Origin: JAFDWR01 sp038216655
Lineage (GTDB): Bacteria > Armatimonadota > Fimbriimonadia > Fimbriimonadales > Fimbriimonadaceae
Direction of reading: 5' to 3'
Assembly: GCA_038216655.1 (NCBI GenBank)
Contig: JBBQPZ010000007.1
Coordinates: 62,001 to 126,000, forward strand
Length of the DNA stretch: 64,000 bases
Part shown: positions 59,425 through 64,000 of the stretch, piece by piece
Numbering within the stretch: position 1 is the first letter of the stretch
How the letters are laid out: each line of letters opens with the position of its first letter
Made by a program: the position numbers and the translations under genes
The notes under the pieces: generated by a model
Told to the model about the DNA's origin: nothing
The model's input: only the letters and a program-made list of their open reading frames with translations
Databases searched by the model: none

Positions 59425-59883
59425 ATGGTCGAAATTGAGGTCACTCACGACACGCTGGTGCTGGAGGTCTTGGGTTCCCACAAGTTCTGGGCGCTCAAGA
59501 GCCGGCTGAGTATTCCGCTGGAGCACATCAAGGGCGTGCACGCCGACCCGGAGCCGGCGATGGGATGGTTTCAAGGGCTCAAGGTCACGGGGGCGGACAT
59601 CCCGAACATCTTTCGGGCGGGGCTGTTCTATCAGAAGGGCGAGAAGGTGTTTTGGGATGTGCGCCACCCGAAGAACACGATCGTGATTGAGATGGAGGAC
59701 GAGACGTTCAGCAAGCTGATCGTCGAGGTCCGCGATCCCGAGGTGGCGGTGGCGGAGATTCGGTCGGCGCTTGCTAGTTACGCGGCCTCGAAGGAGGAGG
59801 CGATCCGGGAGCTTGACCAGTTCCTGGAGTCAGGCGGGGAATTGCCGGGGACGGATGGGGAGCGGGTTAAGGAAGACGCTTAG
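59425..59883 (+). CDS. Conserved hypothetical protein with PH-like beta-rich domain
   Basis: 152 residues. N-terminal VTHDTLVLEVLGSHKFWALKSRLSIPLEHI, a strand-rich segment with DIPNIFRAGLFYQKGEKVFWDV and FSKLIVEVRDPEVAV, then a short helical acidic tail. This resembles bacterial PH-like domain proteins of about this length that read 'FWDVR.P..tI.IEL'. Cytosolic, function unknown. Its stop leads into a GGTGTTAGGTGTT repeat that also occurs at the OsmC 3' end. Confidence 0.68.
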   Translation: MVEIEVTHDTLVLEVLGSHKFWALKSRLSIPLEHIKGVHADPEPAMGWFQGLKVTGADIPNIFRAGLFYQKGEKVFWDVRHPKNTIVIEMEDETFSKLIVEVRDPEVAVAEIRSALASYAASKEEAIRELDQFLESGGELPGTDGERVKEDA

Positions 59884-59976
59884 GCGTTAGGTGTTGGTGC
59901 TCGGTGTTAGGTGTTAGGTATTGGGTGTTCGGTTGCATCCCGGCCCGACATTCAAGCTCGGCGGTAACTCTACGTT

Positions 59977-60042
59977 CCGGAACCTCCATCCCCCGGCCCC
60001 TTCCTCCTCCCGGGCACAATCATCCCGGCAAGAGGAAGGGGA
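59977..60042 (+). repeat. Dispersed palindromic repeat (R5), overlapping the nucleoside hydrolase stop
   Basis: GGAACCTCCATCCCCCGG, CCCCTTCCTCCTCCCGGG, CACAATCAT, then CCCGGCAAGAGGAAGGGG. The inner arms changed together (CCCGG/CCGGG instead of CGCG/CGCG), a compensated change that argues for a functional hairpin. The minus-strand nucleoside hydrolase ends inside it. Confidence 0.75.
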
Positions 60043-60889
60043 TGCTTCGGATTTTGCTGAAGAGGTCGGCGAAGATCGCGTTTCTTTGCACCCAGCGGGC
60101 GATGCGGATCGGGTGGCGGGTGGGGTCGAGTCTCCAATGCAGGTCATCGGTCAGGATCGGGGAGTGGATGACGTCGCAGGGGACCCAGTCCGGGTTGATC
60201 GCAAAGGCGGTGGCGGCGACGTCCCAGAGCTCCTTCTCCGCACCGAGGTCGTCGGGGCGGTGCTCGCGGACGATTTTGGTTAGATAGGTGCCGAGCGGGT
60301 TGCTTCCTTCCAAGTCGCGCTCAAGCAGCGGGACGGAGACGAGGAGGTGCGAGGTCACGCCGAGGGCGGGGAGCATGACGAGGTCCTGAGCACGGTCGAG
60401 GAGGATGCGGGCGGCGTAGGGGTCGCCCTGGAGGTTGAACTCGCGGGCATCGGGCCAATTGAGGACGTGGCCGCCGAGCCAGACGATCGTGACTTTGTCC
60501 GCGATATTGGGCTCCATCAGGAGGGCGGAGGCGACGTTGGTTGCAGCGCCGATCGCGAGGACGAGTTTGGGTTCCTTTGAGGGGCGGAGGGCGAACTCGA
60601 TAATCGCTTGCGCGCCCCGGCTTTCTACCGGCTCCTCGGGTCCGGTCATGAACTGATCTGACCCCGCGTAGACGGGGACGTCGCCCCGGCTGCAAAGTTC
60701 GAGAACCTTGAGCGCCTCGTCGCGGCTCTGCCGCATGGCCTCGGCGGGATCGCTGCAGACGTTGTTAGAGAAAGGGGCGGCGACGACGGCGTCAAGGCTG
60801 ATCTGCCCAGGGGAGAGGGCGGCGTGGGCGAGGGCGAACTGGTCGTCGATCTCGTTGGCGGTATCGGTGTCAATCAGGACGCGCTTCAT
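60020..60889 (-). CDS. Inosine/uridine-preferring nucleoside hydrolase family protein
   Basis: 289 residues from ATG 60889 (MKRVLIDTDTANEIDDQFAL). The DTDxxxxIDD motif coordinates calcium and the rest follows the family: VYAGSDQFMTGP, VLAIGAATNVASALL, VWLGGHVLNWPDAREFNLQGDPYAA and DVAATAFAINPDWV. Cleaves nucleoside N-glycosidic bonds in purine/pyrimidine salvage. The final residues IPFLLPG and the stop are encoded by repeat R5. Confidence 0.9.
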   Translation of the reverse strand: MKRVLIDTDTANEIDDQFALAHAALSPGQISLDAVVAAPFSNNVCSDPAEAMRQSRDEALKVLELCSRGDVPVYAGSDQFMTGPEEPVESRGAQAIIEFALRPSKEPKLVLAIGAATNVASALLMEPNIADKVTIVWLGGHVLNWPDAREFNLQGDPYAARILLDRAQDLVMLPALGVTSHLLVSVPLLERDLEGSNPLGTYLTKIVREHRPDDLGAEKELWDVAATAFAINPDWVPCDVIHSPILTDDLHWRLDPTRHPIRIARWVQRNAIFADLFSKIRSIPFLLPG

Positions 60890-60952
60890 GATTTCTTGCC
60901 TCGCGTTTGATGCTAGCAGGATCGGGATAGGTTGTTCGTTGTTCGTTGAGGT

Positions 60953-61021
60953 CTTGCAAAATTCAGAGCTTCGAAGTTCCCCCTCCTCTTCCCGGCACAA
61001 TCATCCGGCAAAGGGAGGGGG
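60953..61021 (+). repeat. 25-bp repeat plus short palindromic repeat (R6)
   Basis: 60953-60977 equals 55779-55803. It continues into a shortened family copy, CCCCCTCCTCTTCCCGG, CACAATCAT, CCGGCAAAGGGAGGGGG, whose inner arms CCGG/CCGG are again complementary. Lies 24 bp before the glycosidase ATG. Confidence 0.68.
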
Positions 61022-61044
61022 AACGGGTACGGTTCGGTTGTCCT

Positions 61045-63495
61045 ATGTTCAAACTTGCCCTGTTAGGCATCGTGGTTGCGCTTCCTTCTTTTGCGTCGGC
61101 TCAGCGGGTGACCGTCGACTCGAAGAACCACACGGTGACGATGGCCGCGGCGGGGTTGAGGATTCGGCTGAACCAGACGATGGGGTGCTTCCTGGATTGG
61201 GTCGAGGTCCGGGGGCGTTCTGTGCTTTCGCCCGAGCGCCCGGCCTGCACGGGGATCAAGGTTGGCGAGCGGTGGATCACGTCGCGCGAGCTTGAGCAGC
61301 CTTCCGCGCTCAGCGTCGAGGGGAACGTGGTTCAGGTTAGTGGCATCCGATTCCGCAGTGGGTCGGTGAACGCGGAGGAGAAGTGGACTTTCACCGTTGG
61401 ACGGGACTCGATTCGCTGGCAGATCGAGCGGACTTACCTTTCCGGGGGGATGCTTGAGGCCACCGCGATGCCGAGCTTCACTTTTCGCGACATGAAGACC
61501 TGGACGGGCGCGCTGCTCGGGACCGGCGGGGTGGCGTGGGGAAAGCTGTTCGACAGGCCGCTTTCGACCTACGGCGTTCACACCGGCTCGGCGACTTTCT
61601 GGAACGCGGCCGCCGACTCTTGCTTCCAGTTTTCGACTCTGTCCGCCCGCGGGCAGAGTGCGCTGAGGTTCACGCGCGAGCCGGTCGGTGGGTTCTCGAT
61701 GGACTCCGAGATCACGCGTGAGGAGCTGAAACCGAGGCACGACCTCGCGCGGTTCCGGCGTGAGAGTCAGGAGCTTTGGGCGGCGTTTCCGGTCGAGAGC
61801 GAAGAGCATGTGAGCGCGACCTTCGAACTTCGGGCGAGGGATTTCGCCCAGACGTTCGGGCGAGGCGACTTCAAGGGGTTTGACACCGGCGCGATTACTG
61901 AGCTGGTCAATACGATCGGGCGGATTGGGGTGGTTGACGACAAGATTATCGGAAGCAATGGCTGGTATAGCGGGTACGCGGTGCTGCATGAGCCATGGAT
62001 TGGGCAGATGGGGTTGGCGATCGACGACCCGAATTTCCTGCGCAACTATGCGCGGACGCTCGACTTTCAGCGCGATCACGCGGTCGAGCCGGACGGGATG
62101 GTGAAGTCTCGCTGGGCTTATGACTCCGGCGATGCCACCGCGGGCACGTACAACGCGTTCGGCTTCTACGAGGCGCAGTGGGGTCGGCTGATGGACACCC
62201 AGACCTCGTACGTGTGTAACGTCGCAGACCAGTTCGACCTCAGCGGCGACGTGCGCTGGGTCGCGGGGCAGAAGAAGACTTGCGAGGCGGCCCTGGAATA
62301 CCTGCTGAAGCGAGACACCAACCACAACGGGCTGGTCGAGATGGAGACCGACTCGATGGCGCAGAAGCGCTCGAGCGACTGGATCGACATCGTGTGGGCG
62401 TCGTACGAGAACGGGTTCGTGAACGCGCAGCTCTATCACGCGCTGCAGGTTTGGGCGGGGGTGGAGCATGTGCTGGGTGACGAGACTCGGGCTCACGCGT
62501 ACCTGGTCAGGGCGGCGGTTTTGAAGAAGGCATTCAATCGGCCGATCTCGGAGGGTGGGTTCTGGGATCCGGGGAAGGGTTGGTATGCGTACTGGCGCGA
62601 CAAGGACGGGTCGATCCACGGTGACAACCTCGTGCTGCATGTGAACCTGACCGCGCTCGGCGACGGATTGTGCGACGATCCGGCGCGGCGGCGCTTGTTG
62701 CTGAACACGATCGAGGCGAATATGAAGGCACAGTCGCTGCTCGCCTGGCCGTCGTGCCTGTTCCCTTACGCACCTGGCGAGGCGATGAACACACGGTGGC
62801 CGGACTACGAGAACGGCGACATCTTCTTGGCGTGGGCGGAGTACGGCGTCCGCGCCTATGCCGCGGACCGTCCGGATGTGGCGTTCAAGTACGTCCGCCA
62901 GATCGTCGGGCAATACAAAAAGGACGGCTTGGCGTTCCAGCGCTATCTCCGCACCAACGGGCAGGGCGCGGGCGACGACATCCTGGCCAACAACTGCAAC
63001 GTGATCGTGGGGTTGTATCGGGACATCTACGGCATCCAGCCCAAGTACAACCGGCTCTATCTAGAGCCTCACCTGACGCCGGAGCTGAATGGGACGGTGG
63101 TGAAATACAACCTGCGCGGCCAGGCGCTGCGGATCGACTTGTCCGTCGGCAAGTTCCTCGTGAGTCACGACGGGATTTCGGTATCGTGCGCAAAGCCTTT
63201 CGGCGTCGACTACGGGCAGCACCGGGTTACTGTCTTCGAGGGGCAAGACGAGCGTCCCTCTCTATCCGTGAAATCAGGCGATGGGTTCGCGCTGGACCTG
63301 CAGGGCAAGAACCGCTGGACGTTGACGGCGGGAGCGAAGCCGGTGTCGGGGAGCCAGACGATTCACGGCCTGAGGCCGGGAACTCACTACTACCTGGCTG
63401 GATTCACCTTGACGTCAGATCATCCGACGGCGCCAATAAAGCTGCGCCCAGGCCAGCGGATGCAGTTCGAACTGAGGGCGCCTGGGCTCCTTTAG
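61045..63495 (+). CDS. Secreted six-hairpin (alpha/alpha)6-barrel glycosidase
   Basis: 816 residues from ATG 61045 with signal peptide (FKLALLGIVVALPSFASAQ). N-terminal beta-sandwich to about residue 280, then an (alpha/alpha)6 barrel with NGWYSGYAVLHEPWIGQMG, GMVKSRWAYDSGDAT, DTNHNGLVEMETDSMAQKRSSDWID and WPDYENGDIFLAWAEYGV, and a C-terminal beta domain. The DTNHNGL..E and SSDWID motifs resemble bacterial GH63/GH78-type and related barrels, but I cannot assign a CAZy family. Upstream-start frames would translate repeat R6 and were rejected. Confidence 0.8.
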   Translation: MFKLALLGIVVALPSFASAQRVTVDSKNHTVTMAAAGLRIRLNQTMGCFLDWVEVRGRSVLSPERPACTGIKVGERWITSRELEQPSALSVEGNVVQVSGIRFRSGSVNAEEKWTFTVGRDSIRWQIERTYLSGGMLEATAMPSFTFRDMKTWTGALLGTGGVAWGKLFDRPLSTYGVHTGSATFWNAAADSCFQFSTLSARGQSALRFTREPVGGFSMDSEITREELKPRHDLARFRRESQELWAAFPVESEEHVSATFELRARDFAQTFGRGDFKGFDTGAITELVNTIGRIGVVDDKIIGSNGWYSGYAVLHEPWIGQMGLAIDDPNFLRNYARTLDFQRDHAVEPDGMVKSRWAYDSGDATAGTYNAFGFYEAQWGRLMDTQTSYVCNVADQFDLSGDVRWVAGQKKTCEAALEYLLKRDTNHNGLVEMETDSMAQKRSSDWIDIVWASYENGFVNAQLYHALQVWAGVEHVLGDETRAHAYLVRAAVLKKAFNRPISEGGFWDPGKGWYAYWRDKDGSIHGDNLVLHVNLTALGDGLCDDPARRRLLLNTIEANMKAQSLLAWPSCLFPYAPGEAMNTRWPDYENGDIFLAWAEYGVRAYAADRPDVAFKYVRQIVGQYKKDGLAFQRYLRTNGQGAGDDILANNCNVIVGLYRDIYGIQPKYNRLYLEPHLTPELNGTVVKYNLRGQALRIDLSVGKFLVSHDGISVSCAKPFGVDYGQHRVTVFEGQDERPSLSVKSGDGFALDLQGKNRWTLTAGAKPVSGSQTIHGLRPGTHYYLAGFTLTSDHPTAPIKLRPGQRMQFELRAPGLL

Positions 63496-64000
63496 TCTTG
63501 CGGCCGAATCGCCTTAATGATTCGCGATGCTTCCTCTCGATCGCCCGGGGCAAGTTCGCCGTCAAGCACTTTCTCGGTGAGAAGGTGCTTGAGGCGACCG
63601 ATCTCGGGTCCCGGCGGACTGCCCACGATCTCCATAATCTCCTCCCCGGTCAGCGGCGACTCCAAGGTTTGCCTTGGCGTCAGCGTGCCGACCTGTTCGA
63701 TTTGCGCGCGAATCGCTTTGAGATCGAAAACGCGCACCCCCGCTTTCAACGCGCTTGCGTCCGCCTCGACAAGCTTGAGGAGGCGCTCCAAGTCGTCGTC
63801 CATGTCGCGAATCAGACGACGAGCCGCGGTTGGAGTGAAGACAGGTGCAGAGCCGAGGCGCATGTGGTTCTTCACGAGTCGCGAGACGGTCTCGACATCC
63901 TTTTCCGAGAACTTGAGTCGGCGCATGAACTCCCTAGTCATCTCGGCACCCACGGATTCATGCCCGAAGAAGCGCGTGTTCCCCTTCTCGTCTACCATCC
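63492..64000 (-). CDS. CCA tRNA nucleotidyltransferase family protein, C-terminal part (5' end outside window)
   Basis: Open from the window edge to a stop at 63492, at least 168 residues. The visible part is an HD-type/RNA-binding C-terminus of the polymerase family: FFGHESVGAEMTREFMRRLKFS, VSRLVKNHMRLGSAPVFTPTAARRLIRDM, then ESPLTGEEIMEIVGSPPGPEIGRLKHLL, characteristic of class II tRNA nucleotidyltransferases and poly(A) polymerases. The ATG near 63998 is probably internal. Shares 4 bp with the glycosidase end. Confidence 0.82.
   Translation of the reverse strand, partial: MVDEKGNTRFFGHESVGAEMTREFMRRLKFSEKDVETVSRLVKNHMRLGSAPVFTPTAARRLIRDMDDDLERLLKLVEADASALKAGVRVFDLKAIRAQIEQVGTLTPRQTLESPLTGEEIMEIVGSPPGPEIGRLKHLLTEKVLDGELAPGDREEASRIIKAIRPQD

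Noticed and set aside
58380..59438. 352-residue Arg-rich open frame
   Set aside because: Alternate frame inside the PEP-CTERM gene; Arg/Gly-rich composition is a frame artefact.
61063..62913. 616-residue open frame on the minus strand
   Set aside because: Antisense shadow of the six-hairpin glycosidase, with no start signal and no recognisable domain.

Overview
The window is a high-GC, densely coded bacterial chromosome segment. I infer a Gram-negative-type, free-living saprotroph, most likely Armatimonadota (Fimbriimonas-like) and less likely a related deep-branching lineage. The grounds are prepilin-type proteins with an FTLIELL signal and C-terminal DGH motif, PEP-CTERM sorting signals, a Wza-like exporter with SurA-type chaperone, many glycosidases, a LacI-type regulator, LexA, and large cyclase-like/NB-ARC/TPR regulators. 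No marker gene settles the phylum. No rRNA, tRNA, CRISPR array, transposase or prophage was seen.

Layout. 1-11.4 kb: 5' part of a 2-oxoacid dehydrogenase E2 gene; an overlapping set of AMMECR1-like, alpha-2-macroglobulin-like and redoxin-NodB fusion genes; pruA; an esterase overlapping moeA. 11.5-15.2 kb: LuxR-type pseudo-receiver regulator, cyclase-like/NB-ARC/TPR regulator and a one-domain secreted protein, all on the minus strand. 15.6-24.1 kb: a complete kdp potassium locus (kdpD, kdpE, two tiny membrane ORFs, kdpF, kdpA, kdpB, kdpC). 24.2-42.2 kb: carbohydrate island with a lipoprotein-lacI-prepilin operon divergent from a GH5 enzyme over three operator-like sites, S53 peptidase, pgi, GH2, clan-D glycosidase, F5/8C protein, two sugar-metabolism genes and a sugar ABC binding protein plus permease without an ATPase. 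42.2-46.6 kb: a long imperfect palindrome, lexA with a candidate operator, a PpiC/SurA-like chaperone, rsmI and a polysaccharide export protein. 46.6-49.9 kb: OsmC protein divergent from a cobalamin riboswitch that precedes a prepilin-like/PEP-CTERM gene pair, then an oxidoreductase. 50-54.4 kb: a second, frameshifted NB-ARC regulator with its own secreted partner, coaD and two small membrane-anchored proteins. 54.4-64 kb: DUF1501 protein, a 21-bp tandem repeat, a duplicated module of a small NCSEQ protein and a small LuxR-type HTH protein, a PEP-CTERM protein, nucleoside hydrolase, a large six-hairpin glycosidase and a partial CCA-adding enzyme.

The most promising under-described items are (1) the cobalamin riboswitch in front of surface-protein genes, (2) the tandemly duplicated NCSEQ/HTH module, (3) the twice-occurring NB-ARC regulator plus lone Ig-like secreted protein, (4) a 157-bp near-register palindrome next to lexA, and (5) a dispersed palindromic repeat family with at least six copies. 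Several convergent genes end inside short intergenic repeats, so repeats supply stop codons and terminator-like hairpins.
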